Shown here: positions 31,153 through 42,502 of the stretch, one piece after another
How the letters are laid out: every line of letters begins with the position of its first letter
How positions within the stretch are numbered: the stretch's first letter is position 1
Assembly (NCBI GenBank): GCA_032622095.1
Contig: CP136063.1
Coordinates: 31,312,987 to 31,376,986 of the forward strand
DNA length: 64,000 bases
DNA from: Siphonodentalium dalli
Taxonomy: Eukaryota; Mollusca; Scaphopoda; Gadilida; Siphonodentaliidae
Direction: 5' to 3'
Program-made: the position numbers and the translations under genes
Notes under the pieces: model-generated
What the model was told of the DNA's origin: nothing
Databases searched by the model: none
Seen by the model: only the letters and a program-made list of their open reading frames with translations

Positions 31153-32367
31153 TAGGAGGTATTCGGTATTCCAAAAATACCGCTATTCGTATACCAACCT
31201 TCCAAAAAAATTATCATAAGAATAATATAAATGCGATGTTTGTCACAATAAATGCACGGTTTGACATACAGATCGTCGATCATCAATTTATATCATTTAA
31301 GATTCATTTTAGACATGGATATGATGACCGGCGTTCGTACGGCAATAGAGAATTTATCCATATGGCTGTTAACTGGTATTTCGTATTCCACCCTCTGTGT
31401 TAAGTGGTATTATTCCGTATTCCAGGGGGTGGTGTGAAGATTACAACTAATGTGGCAGTCATGAATTTTTTAATTATTAGAACTGTTTGGGATATATACA
31501 CCCCAACTTGAATCACCCTGTCTTCGCGCTCCTGTTGGTGGTGGCCTTATCAATCTATTGCTTCGTTGAACTTTTATTATTACAAATTTGAGGTAATAGT
31601 TCTTGATGCGTGTAATTTCGTTCCACTTTACAACAGCGGCACAATGATTCCTATTTTTTACCTACCGGCGCAGATCGGGGCCTCGTGCATGGATCAATGG
31701 CGACTTCCATCTTACGTTTTCATAGGATACAAATTGATCGGATTTTAGGTAAGTGAAACTAATTAGTAATCAATTGAAGTGATTTCTCATTATGAACAGA
31801 CTGTTACTAGTAACATACTTAATCGAACTACAATTAAAAGCGCACGACTTATCCATTTTATTCAAATGAAATTTGATAGTAAATCGGCCTAATTTTGTTT
31901 CCGTGAAATATTTCAGAAAATGGAATCCGTCATTGATAAATGAAAATTTTTTTGGTCAAAATAGTAACTTCTGACGGACTATGATTATATGGCATTTATG
32001 ATTCATATATAAAGGTAGCCCTACACAATATTCCCAACTGTGTTCCCAACTGCAAAAACGATTTTTAATGAATTATAAATTGGCCTAAATATTATTCTAC
32101 ATAAACAGGAAAACTATCCGGGAATGGCTATTTTCGTCTGCAAAATCAAATTCTGCCATAAATGCAGTGTATTATCGGTCGACATTAATATGACAGTAGT
32201 TGGAAAATAAAAAGGTCCCATTTATTGAAAATATACATGTAGCTTATAAGGAAATTGTCAGTTATGATCAGTTATACTTCATACCATTTATATTCTAACA
32301 AATGTCAACCTGATAGAATTCCCACAATCTCTTTAATATTGTCATGCCATGGCCAATTTAACACTAA
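31153..32367. other. Unassigned DNA with one candidate first exon
   Basis: Starts with GGTATTCGGTATTCC-type short repeats (31155-31435). Apart from the candidate exon at 31697 no gene is seen. Confidence 0.35.
31697..31748 (+). CDS. Candidate first coding exon
   Basis: An ATGGCG start is followed by MATSILRFHRIQIDRIL and an ideal donor TTTTAG|GTAAGTG at 31748/31749. The 150 bp upstream is less AT-rich than its surroundings. No downstream exon is recognised, so this rests on start context and donor alone. Confidence 0.2.
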
Positions 32368-33078
32368 GTGAACGTTCAGATTACCACGATACAATCGTAA
32401 GTGGAAATATTTCCGTCGTAGGAAGCAACCGCTCAACTGTGCATGCTCACCTCAAAATCGTAGGTAAAAAATAATATCATGCACTGTTTTATTTAAAAGC
32501 GAAATTGTGGCGTATCCTTGGTTATCCTCATTTGCGACGTAATCACTAATCAGTCATGTGTATGTAAAAATTGTGGCCTGAAGGATCGCATGATAGTCAA
32601 TCACATGCTTTACAAAAAAACTGTGATTTCATCATGTACGACATCGTAATCGTGTGAACAAACTATCCACGATCTCGTCAATCCCGGTTCCTCCACGTAA
32701 GATTGTATCTTTCATCTGTACGTTCACTGAGTGAACATTCATGATTCATATGACTACGATTCAATTGTAAGTGGACAGATTCCCATCTTGGGTAATAACC
32801 GATAGTTGGACTGCGCATGCCCACGACATGATCACGAGTTATATCAATGCAGAATTGCAAAATTGTGACGTATCCTTGGTTACCTCCACTTGGTGAAATT
32901 TGCGTGTACGTAAAAATCGTACAAAGTAAATGGAAATATCATATGATAGTTAATCACGTGGTTAACCACCGATATTAAATATACTCATCTGCGATGACAT
33001 CGTAACAAACTATCCATGATTTTGTCAGGCCCGATTCCCCCACTTACGATTGAAGTATGGTCTTCTGACATCTGAATC
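32368..33078. repeat. Two tandem copies of a ~350-bp inverted-repeat element
   Basis: Unit 1 (32368-32727) and unit 2 (32731-33078) align with each other, sharing GTGACGTATCCTTGGTTA-like, AACAAACTATCCA and ATCGTAAGTGGA words. Each unit starts GTGAAC(G/A)TTCA with ATCGTAAGTGGA inside, and ends with the diverged complement (CCACTTACGATTG ...). They are 3 bp apart, so one element inserted beside or duplicated next to another. Confidence 0.6.
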
Positions 33079-33499
33079 GCCGAAAATGCTAATATTGTTG
33101 GAAGAATGAACTTTACACTTGGTTTTTGAATATGTTTGCAAATTATGAAATTACATGCATCCATATCACATACATGTACATATATATGCAGCATACATGT
33201 ACATGTATTTTTTCTTCAATTACAGAAATACCAGATTCATTAGCCATGGTGGATGCGGCATCATGCCCTCTCATCTTCAACATATGAAGATTGATTTCGC
33301 CCATGATTAGTCTAAGCATGGGTCCTGTCAAGCTAGACACGTGGCAATGAACAAATGACAGGTGAAATATTACTGGAAGTCTGTTCGCCAAAAATACCAG
33401 TGGTGAGTTTATAATCTATAGCTACCATGCAGATGAATATTTGTACATTGTCACCAATACATGTATATACCGCTATCCTCATAATTATGGACCTTAAAA
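33079..33499. other. Unassigned DNA
   Basis: Contains ACATGTACAT words; no supported gene. Confidence 0.35.
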
Positions 33500-33660
33500 T
33501 TGGGGGGGGGCCGAGAAAAAAACTGCAGACACAGGGTGGAAAAACTGTTTTCTTCGGTTTGGGTACCCCCCCCCCCCCCACAAAACAGCAAAAACAGTTT
33601 TTCCACTGACCATTTGCCCCCCCCCCCCCAGAAAAATCAAATCTACCCCAGCCAGACAAC
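33500..33660. other. Poly-C/poly-G patch with an inverted repeat
   Basis: A G run (33504-33511) and two C runs of about 14 (33570-33583 and 33617-33629). GGAAAAACTGTTTT (about 33539) pairs with AAAACAGTTTTTCC (about 33590). Reading frames here are proline/glycine-rich artefacts. Confidence 0.5.
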
Positions 33661-34812
33661 AACTTGGTTTGACCGGAAACCCAAAAAAACACCGGAGCAT
33701 ACAATTCACGAGAAGGTGCTTGGTAACTTAGTTTAGATTATTATGACTAAAATGGTCATTGTCTACCAGTAGAACGCAGATTTGTACCTCGTGATGTCAT
33801 GACATGTACAAACATGTATATTGGTGATCGCAACGCTATGTATGCACTTTAAAAAATGACAACTAGTCATTACCTCGACTTTGAAAAAGATGCAAATGAG
33901 ATGAGTGAGATACCAGCATTTAACTGTTTTCTGATACCATTGTAGGAGAAATTGTTTAATACATGGGATAGTTCTGCAGTAAAAATTTGCCAGATAAGCG
34001 ATCGCAGGGTAGAATTCTGCAATCGACTGGTAGACACTGACATAGTTGGCATTATTAAGAGGGTTAATGGGGTCAATATCACATGTAAACCAAGACAGTG
34101 GTTATCCAAAATTGTTTTATGTGGATTGTACTACTCATGTATATATGATTTGGATATTAAGGTTAATCCATATTCTATAAAATGAGAGAAAATTGAAGTT
34201 GTGAGTCTGAAAATACATATTTGGAAAAAAATTACATGCAAAGTTTTTCCGTCAACCCCCCCCCCCCTAAATGAATAAGGAAAAATTTTACACATTTTTA
34301 CGCCTAGGTACCCCCCACCCCCGGTACGTTGTGTCCCGCAGTTTTTGTCCGGGGGGATACCTGGTAATGATCGCAGTATATACGGGCAGTATATGATATC
34401 CACCACGGTATCAAGTCGATTACTGTTGTGGAGCACCATGCAGTTATGATACACCAACAAATATCACACAAAAAGTTGAAAATTAAAACAGCCACATGGA
34501 TCTTGTTCAATGAACTTATATATGCATGAATAAGATGAATCACTAAATTATCTTTTCATGCTTGTTTGTGTAATGCCAATCAATGCAGCCTGACAACATG
34601 GATGGGTGGAGTTTATAAATTGACCGCCGAAACAATGTTGGCAACTTCAAAGTTCATTATGTGCTACATTTAACCCCCGTATATACAATACAATTTTTCT
34701 ATCAGCGTTCCCATGTCCTATATTTGGAGTACTATATACATGTACATGTAACGAAGGCCATCCGTTCCACAGATATGAGGAAAAACACTGCATTTTATTT
34801 TCATGCATGCGA
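33661..34812. other. Unassigned DNA with further C/G runs
   Basis: A C12-13 run lies at about 34256-34267, followed by CCCCCCACCCCC and a GGGGGG run (34315-34356). No supported gene. Confidence 0.4.
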
Positions 34813-34971
34813 AACATGACAACATGCATATGGGGTGTAACATGACAACATGCATATGGGGTGTAACATGACAACATGCATATGGGGTGTAACATGACAA
34901 CATGCATATGGGGTGTAACATGACAACATGTATATGGGGTGTAACATGACAACATGCATATGGGGTGTAAC
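34813..34971. repeat. 26-bp minisatellite, 6 units
   Basis: Six near-identical units of period 26 (core ACATGACAACATGCATATGG then GGTGTA). One unit has TGTATA for TGCATA. The minus-strand reading frame over it (repeating HPICMLSCYTP) is a by-product of the repeat. Confidence 0.9.
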
Positions 34972-35294
34972 TGCGGTATATGCAGCGTTGAAACTGTACT
35001 AGTAACCATAATGAGGTGTTGGAGGTTACTGTGCTTTATATCTTTAATACTGCAGTATTAACGGGGGGGGGCACTATACTAAGAGGTGGCCAATTACTTT
35101 GAGTATACATGTAGCCATACCTCACACATGGAACAGGGCTTGACTTATTCTTAGGTACATGGAAAAATAGGTACGCGGAGCAATACATAACACCTAGTCT
35201 GCTTAGTATATTTTACATAAATATTAACCGATTTTGTGCAGTGTTGAAGCGGTAACCTTTCTAGTACTGCTGTGTTAGAAGTTTCTGGTGTGAG
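34972..35294. other. Unassigned DNA with a G9 run
   Basis: A G run at about 35056-35064 and a diverged GTGGCCAATTACTTTGAG word (35087) related to the TA-flanked palindromic MITE family. No gene. Confidence 0.4.
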
Positions 35295-35379
35295 ACCACA
35301 CAAGCCATATTTCTGAATAAATCCTGAAAAATTACCCACAATCCTGAGGTTAAGTGGTCACTTACTTTGGGCATTACTG
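35295..35379. mobile_element. Right arm of the TA-flanked palindromic MITE
   Basis: Matches the right arm of 44463-44683 (CAAGCCATATTTCTGA, AATCCTGAAAA) and ends GGGCATTACTG with TA at 35380-35381. The left arm is lost or unrecognisable. Confidence 0.6.
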
Positions 35380-35633
35380 TAATTCCCTGACATTCTCCCA
35401 ATATATGACTAAAAGAAAATTCACCCTTTTGATATCGTTTGACCATGAAATGACCCGAAAAAGATGTTTTATGAGATTTACGTTTGTTTTTTATTTAATT
35501 TTGTTTGTTCAAGTAACATATCAAATGAGTGAAATTTTATTTTAGTCTTTCATGTGGGTATCGTGAGTGGGGAGATATTTAAGGGGAGGTATCCTGTTAC
35601 AACGGTATATGCTACTAGTACATGTACATAAGT

Positions 35634-35782
35634 ATTAACTGTCATGTGGACTGTTTTTATGGAGATGTAACCGTGAGGTAAGTGGACATAACTTGTGTAA
35701 AACCCAAAGGGTTTTACATACAAGTTATGACCACTTACCTCATGGTTATATCTCCATTAAAATAGTCCACATGACAGTTAAT
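35634..35782. repeat. 149-bp near-perfect palindrome
   Basis: Arms of 72-74 bp (35634-35705 and 35709-35782) around an AAA centre. Outer end ATTAACTGTCATGTGGACT; centre AAAACCC AAA GGGTTTT. A few mismatches only. Probably a miniature element; ends and target duplication are not resolved. Confidence 0.75.
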
Positions 35783-37863
35783 CCTTATATTTATATACAT
35801 TTAGCGAAAAAGCCACTTTTGTAAATGTATTTAAATTGAATAGTGTATCGTCACAAAAACAGCCCAAAGTACCCAATAGCACCCTTGGCGAAAGTTAATA
35901 GGAACAATTTCTCTTCATATTGCAACCAGATGATGTATTAAGTCAATCCTGCGCGAGTCCAAATGCGCCCAAAACATTACGCGTTCGTTTTCCAAACACA
36001 ATGACGTATGGATGGTGTTGTGAGCTTGGTGTTATGAGCCGTTGCGCGTTCACCGAGAAATAACTGCAACTAGCCACGTGGGCGCCGACCAATCAGTATG
36101 CTGGATTTAGTGATGACAACACTTAGTATGTAAATATATGTATTTGTAGCTGATTCTGACCAACATGCAGCGTTTGAATGGATAACATTACTGTTATAAC
36201 TGCCCCCCCCCCCACCGGGTGATTAATTTGGAACGTACATCTTAATAATATGTACATGATTAGTCATTCCGCTTTTCTGATGTCATTACAAGCATTCAAA
36301 TCTTATTTTTCAGACAGGAGGAGCTGCCTGACTGTATTGAGACATACAAATTTCATTCAAGGCCTGATATCTGATAACCAATCATAGAAGCATGTTTCCT
36401 GAGTGTTTCTTGCAGATAATGATTATCCTTGATACCAATATTATTAATTCTGTCCAAGACTGGATGAGGAAGGATTTCAATTGTTATTCGGTGAACATGT
36501 AACGGATACATGTAATCGAGATGTTATCGGTATTCGTCCATGCATGACATAATGTGAGTTGTTGCTTTGTGACAGTCCTGGCTATATACATGTACCATAT
36601 GTATACCAATGGACGGTATGCACTGAATCCAGTACTGTGCAGCGAAGGGGAGGCTTTAATATATAACCAAATGATGACCAATGTCTTCATCAAAGGCAAA
36701 AATGACACATCCATTCCTTCCTTGATGGAGACCGATCAGTGACGTCTACATTTTATCAGACTTAGTGGTGAAAATCTTGGCAAGTGAAGTTAGTGAATTC
36801 AATTCTACAACATACATGTACCTGTATGCTTCTGTATGTACCTGTATGAGTCTCAGAAAATGTGCACTATGGCATCCAGTGTATGCATAACCTTTATTAT
36901 ACCGTACTTCATACTACATTGACCAGAATTTGGAGGTGTACCAGTTTCATATCTCTACACAAAGCACAATAGTACCCATGGATCAGTCTCAAGCCTTGTT
37001 TCTGAGCTTGTCTGAAGGATATGAACTTTTAAAGATATATTATGCACTTGTTCTGGTGCGTGAAACTGATCAGTTAGTACCAAGGCGCTATGCCAACTGG
37101 AAGAAGGTAGCATTCTACTAACATAGCCGAAAATCGAAAGCAAATCAACCGTATTACTCCATAGAAAACATTGTCTGAACTACGCTCAATTGTGAATATT
37201 TACTACTCGATTCGGGGCGCATCTATCGGCGATAATATAACGAAACCGAGTTCGCCTTTGATAGTTACTGCATTTAATTATGTATACGAATGATGGTGTG
37301 TGTTGTTAATTTGGATATAATATTTGTAAAAAGTACTACTTTGAACAAGATTATTCTCCATTTATATTTTATCACCCTATTGGAGTGTTTCACATCACTT
37401 TAAGTGACAAATTATTGCAGCATGTCAATATAATCAGATTCATGTACATGTACACATATACAGGCCTTAAAATCCATCACAGAATAAAAATATTCTGATG
37501 TTCCTTTATCTTTGTCAACCTGCTGAATCACCAAGTAATCTGTACAAGGAGCTTAATGTGGCTTAGACATGTACCATACATGTATATTTAAAGACAGATA
37601 ATCTGAGTTCACGCTCCTCAATTACCATTTCTTTGGCTTCAGGGGTAAAAATAATGTATTCGAGTTGAGGAACACACCCTTTAATGTTCTGAGTTATAAA
37701 ATATAATTTTTGAAATCTGTTATTTTTCACCACCTTGAATATTTCCCGGCCTAGCAAATATTCAATGAGTCGATTGACATAATCTTGATACCAAGTTGCG
37801 ATGAACAAAATGTTGATTTATAACACGTTTTGGAAAATGTTACACTAGAGTTGACAGTAGTTA
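35783..37863. other. Unassigned intergenic DNA
   Basis: A C10 run at about 36201-36210. Frames at 36484-36742 and 36930-37143 have no recognisable domain. No supported gene. Confidence 0.4.
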
Positions 37864-38047
37864 CAGTAATGCCCAAAGTAATTGACCACTTAAACACAGC
37901 AGAATTAAATGGCTTGTTGCCATTCATCGGAAAGCTCTTGGGGAGAGCTTTCCGATGAATGGCAACAAGTCATATTTCCGACTAAATCCTGAAAAATTAC
38001 CCATAATTCAGCTGTGGTTAATTGGTCGATTACTTTGGCCATTACTG
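37864..38047. mobile_element. 184-bp palindromic MITE with TA flanks
   Basis: Ends CAGTAATGCCCAAAGTAAT and its near-complement, with TA on both sides (37862-37863, 38048-38049). The centre is a long hairpin: CCATTCATCGGAAAGCTC pairs with GAGCTTTCCGATGAATGG. Relative to 44463-44683 the left arm lacks about 35 bp. Confidence 0.8.
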
Positions 38048-39829
38048 TAGCATTATGTTTTGGTAATTAATTGATTAAGAAATGTTATTCTTAGAATCTG
38101 ATGATATGGAGACCATGGAGAGATTGTTTACCTTTAATTTTCCATGTTGACTTTAAAGCATACTAGTAACATATGTTATGTTTATTTTATGTATCCCTGC
38201 ATAAAATGGGGTGATAAATTTATATTATACTCACATCTGGTCTTTCGATATTTTGTGAGTATTTATGTGAAAGAATGGCATTGCATGCTAGCAATTCTGA
38301 TAAACATCACTGTTAAAATGACATTACCAACCAGTGTTGAATAAGTCCAATAAGATGCCAAAGTTTAATAAAACTTAAACCTTCCATGACTGGAGATTCC
38401 TGAAATGTTGCTAAAACCCTGCGCCAATGCATTCTCTTATATTTGCGAGTCTCCAAAATAGAGCCTCACATATATAAGAGAATACATGGCCTAACAATAT
38501 TTACCTTGACCGTGTAATCCATTGCATTTGTTTATACATGTGATGCTCGCAATGTGAGACTTGTTTATTTTCAAGAATTCACTGGTACATGATCTTTAAT
38601 GGCTGTAATGCTGCACCAGCGCAGCTCCCATCATGAAAGGGTTAAACATTGCAAGGCCAAAGCATTTGAAAAATATTCTGAAAATAATATTTAGACTAAA
38701 ATATTTTTAACCCTCTACGCGATTACTAGTAGCAATGTTTGTTGACAAATCACTGTAACAGTTTTGTTTACATAGCGATGGTTCCAACAGGAGAAATTTC
38801 ATTATTGGAAAACTTTCAATAATTAATATAGGAACCAGTAATCATGTTTTTCTTAGTGGTGATGTTTTTACGAACTGTTGTATGTTATACAGTATGTTTG
38901 GCATATTTACTACTCACTGTGAGTGCCTTGGGTCCCATTAAAATGATTTGAAACACTCAATGAAATATCTGTGCACCAGTAGATTATTTTGTAGGGATTT
39001 TAGTATGATTAGAGTCAGAATCATGATTCTTAGTTTGAGTCTGGTAAAAAGCAGCTGATTTGATGTAGAAATGCTATAGTTTGATTCTTGCAAAATTTAA
39101 AGGCCTGTTTTACATTCGCTTCTATCCATCAAAGGTGCTCCAGACACTTCATACCGCTATACTTGTAGTAGTATGTACATGTACCTTTTTTTACAAACTT
39201 TTATGTTATTTTGCATGACTGCACTTAAAAGAACTCTAAAGCCGCTCATGCACTTAATTCATCAATTTAAAACAAGTACATGTACATGGAATTCTGCACT
39301 TTTATCCGCATTTTTATCACAAAAAGTCTGGGAGTACTAGTGCTATACTAACATGTAGACTATACTGTGAAAAAAACTTGATAAAGTCTTAATAAATTTA
39401 AGAGTTGTTTCCAGTAGACGACAGACCAAAGCTCTTTAAGTCCCATATCATGGGCCAAATTCATTCCATTTGTTGCATATATTCTGTTGACTATAAAAGG
39501 CGATGATCTCATAAATGGCCGGAATCAGTGTACCCTTTAATGCTTGTAATACATGCATGCACTAGTACCTGTTTAGACCCAAGTTTTCCCGGTATACAAC
39601 TTGTGGTATCGGTTGGGTTGATGCTGTTCTTGACCGAGTCCCATCCCGATGTTCTTCTATAATGGACTTTACGCCCAGAATTGTGGGCTGAAGTTATCTT
39701 GATTATAGCACTACCAGTATTTCTTCAGATTAGGTCAAATTGACGCTTTTTTATAAGAACATAGAGGGCAGCCTTTCCCATGCAAGCATGATGATTTCAA
39801 ACCCGCATATACTTAAAGTAATTGACCAT
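38048..39829. other. Unassigned intergenic DNA
   Basis: One inverted repeat near 38432-38488 (ATTCTCTTATAT ... ATATAAGAGAAT). The last 25 bp resembles the end of the TA-flanked palindromic MITE (AAAGTAATTGACCA). No gene. Confidence 0.4.
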
Positions 39830-40128
39830 CTGATTGATTGTTTATTGCAAAGTCGTCAATTAAGGCGAAACATGCTATAACATATATACAATATTTACAA
39901 TATTTACAATAGGTCACAAAAAAACAATTGTTACACAATCATACATATATTAATATATAATATAATAAATGTATAGATATATCGTAATATGTATTATAAT
40001 ATCTTATATATATTATATTATAATTTAATCCTTTATAATATCATTATCATAATATTTTGCCTGAAATAATTATTCACGGATATAAATAATGCACTTAATC
40101 ACACGTTTTTCAATTTGGAATAATCGGC

Positions 40129-42393
40129 TCAGTCATATTTTAATTTTCTTGATGCCAATTTGATAAAAATACTAACTTTTTTCAGTAATAGTTGATTTTC
40201 CAAAGATAATAGTCTTTCGAATTTTTCTTTCGTGGGATTCTCCCAGTAATATTTCGGGATATAGTCTGCTCGAATTATCTGTAGTTCTTTGCAAATAATA
40301 ATAAAATGGTATTCATCACCCGTGCCATCACCGCAAATATCACAGGTTTTGTCACCATTATCCACAGATTTAGATTTCCATCTTGTATATTCGACAGGCA
40401 GTTTTATATTTGCGGTTCTAAATTTTAGCAAAATGTTTGCTAAGTGAGCCGGTAAGAAACTTAGATAGCGACCCATGCCCGGCCTCGTTTTAATACTCAT
40501 ATAAAAACGTGCTCTAGATGAGTTTGCATTCTGCATTTCAGTAAATAGTTCTGTTGTGTGTCGCTCAATAAGCTCTGATTTTATATTTCTAATTTCAGCC
40601 TTTGTTAAACCTGACTGATTTGTCCATGCTCTTTCTATGTTAAGTTCTTTCAGTGTTTTAGAAATAAAAAATAGCCATGGGCTATTGAAGGAGCCATCAG
40701 AATTGTGATCCAATTCTTTAACAAGAATATATATATTTTTTGCAAGTTCTGAGCCATCGTGTGATAGTAGTTTGGACCAGTAAGATAGTGCTCTGCACTT
40801 TATCTCAATGGACAGAGGGTGTCTGCCAAATTCACCGTAAACCATATAATTTGGTGTACTTGTTTTCAGATATCCTATAATTTTGCAGTATTTAAGATGA
40901 AGCGATTCAATAATTTTAGTTCTTTCGTGACACCAAATTTCACTCCCATATAATAGGATGGGTACTATCATGCAGTCAAATAGTTTTAACATAATATCGA
41001 TTGGAAGCTTGAGAGATCTCACTTTGTTTAGTAATCCATACATTGCTCTTGTGCCAATTGTAACTATTTTTTTCAAATTTTGGCAAAATCTTCCATTGTA
41101 AAAAAAGGTTACTCCCAAATACACAAATTCTTTAACTGTCTCGAGTTCTTGACCTCGATATCTGAACGTTGGAATTGGTTTGGGTAACTTATTACTAAAT
41201 ATTATGACTTTAGTTTTTTTTGTATTCACTTGTAACTTCCAAGCATCTGCATAATCTGCAAATGCTTGGAGAGAACGGTGCATATTTTCTTCTGTATCAG
41301 ACATTAATACTGTGTCATCTGCATAAAGAATACAAAACAATTTTATGTAACATCCCACATTATCAATATATAGTTCATCTAAATAACTCAAATTTTGTAT
41401 TGCACAATCATTCATAAAATCTTGGATGTCGTTAATGTACAAGGAAAATAAAAAAGGTGACATTATTTCCCCTTGAAAAAGTCCCACATTACTAACAAAA
41501 AAGTCTGAAATGTTGTGACTGTCTTTTACACATGTTTTTATCTTACCGTACATATTTCTAATGACATTAAGTATTTTTCCGTTGATATTGCATTGGGCTA
41601 ATTTCAGCCATATTGCATCCCTCCATATGGTATCAAAAGCTTTTCTAAAATCAATAAATGTGCAATATAATTTTTTCCCACTTTTTAGGTACAGGTTGAT
41701 TACACTGTGTAAAACAAATATGTTATCTACGGTTGAGTGGGATTTTCTAAATCCCGTCTGATTTTTTAAAATTAGTTCATGATCATCTGAAAAAGAAACC
41801 ATTCTATTGTTTAGAATGGCTGTAAATACTTTAGAAAGACAGCTTAAAAGTGTAATTCCCCGATATGAATCCGGCATAGTTCGGTCACCAGACTTTTTAT
41901 ATATAGGTTTTATCATCCCGACGGCCCATTCCCGGGGGTAGTTTCCAGATTCCAAGATTAAATTGAAAAGTAAGGAATAAATGGGCATCATTTTCTCAAC
42001 AGAAGCCTTCAGATATTCATTTAAAAGCCCGTCGTGACCAGCGGCTTTACTGTTTTTCAAATTGAAAATTACAGATTTAATTTCTTCTTCGGTTATAGCG
42101 TTATTTAGATAACTGTCATGGAGCGACGACTCATTTAATTCATCTATATAATTACCTAGATTATCAGATTCGTCTGAGTCGTTTAAGCTTTTAAAATAAT
42201 CAGAAAATATATCCAGATCTAAGTTCGTGGTGTTATTTTGAAATTTATTATTATTGGATAATTTATTTAGTTTATCCCAGAATGCTTTGCTGGAACTATT
42301 GCTGTAACTCTTCAGTTCAGAAATATCTGCATCTCGCTGATGTTTTATTTTCGAATCCATAGTTTTTCTATAAAGAGTTCCAGTGTTTTTCAT
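40129..42393 (-). CDS. LINE ORF2, reverse transcriptase and C-terminal zinc-knuckle part
   Basis: A 754-residue open frame. It copies element RNA into DNA at the nicked target. Reverse transcriptase motifs in order: GHDGLLNEYLK (~119), SYRGITLLSCLSKVF (~177), FIDFRKAFDT with the first catalytic Asp (~248), GLFQGEIMSPFLFSLYIND (~304) and the catalytic YADD at 357-360, then KTKVIIFS and EFVYLGVTF. A C-terminal CCHC knuckle sits at Cys684, Cys687, His696, Cys701. The frame really begins upstream: coding similarity runs back through NQTWFDDECKSKRQAFHKAK to the A7 run at about 42550, where it joins the endonuclease frame. No stop codon interrupts it, so this is a young copy. The clade within CR1/Jockey-like or RTE-like LINEs is not settled. 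Confidence 0.9.
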   Translation of the reverse strand: MKNTGTLYRKTMDSKIKHQRDADISELKSYSNSSSKAFWDKLNKLSNNNKFQNNTTNLDLDIFSDYFKSLNDSDESDNLGNYIDELNESSLHDSYLNNAITEEEIKSVIFNLKNSKAAGHDGLLNEYLKASVEKMMPIYSLLFNLILESGNYPREWAVGMIKPIYKKSGDRTMPDSYRGITLLSCLSKVFTAILNNRMVSFSDDHELILKNQTGFRKSHSTVDNIFVLHSVINLYLKSGKKLYCTFIDFRKAFDTIWRDAIWLKLAQCNINGKILNVIRNMYGKIKTCVKDSHNISDFFVSNVGLFQGEIMSPFLFSLYINDIQDFMNDCAIQNLSYLDELYIDNVGCYIKLFCILYADDTVLMSDTEENMHRSLQAFADYADAWKLQVNTKKTKVIIFSNKLPKPIPTFRYRGQELETVKEFVYLGVTFFYNGRFCQNLKKIVTIGTRAMYGLLNKVRSLKLPIDIMLKLFDCMIVPILLYGSEIWCHERTKIIESLHLKYCKIIGYLKTSTPNYMVYGEFGRHPLSIEIKCRALSYWSKLLSHDGSELAKNIYILVKELDHNSDGSFNSPWLFFISKTLKELNIERAWTNQSGLTKAEIRNIKSELIERHTTELFTEMQNANSSRARFYMSIKTRPGMGRYLSFLPAHLANILLKFRTANIKLPVEYTRWKSKSVDNGDKTCDICGDGTGDEYHFIIICKELQIIRADYIPKYYWENPTKEKFERLLSLENQLLLKKVSIFIKLASRKLKYD

Positions 42394-42502
42394 ATGTTGT
42401 TTGTTTGATAATGATTTTTCTCTATTATATAGTCGTTTTGCCTTGTGAAAAGCTTGTCTCTTTGACTTACATTCATCATCAAACCAAGTTTGATTTGGTG
42501 GT

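Noticed and set aside
33333-33736. Glycine/proline-rich frames on both strands
   Set aside because: Produced by poly-G and poly-C runs; no start context or domain.
34647-35009. Minus-strand 120-codon frame with repeating CYTPYACCHVTPHMHVVM
   Set aside because: It is the 26-bp minisatellite read as protein.
36484-37143. Overlapping frames on both strands resembling a small gene
   Set aside because: No splice signals, domain or start context that favours any of them over the others.
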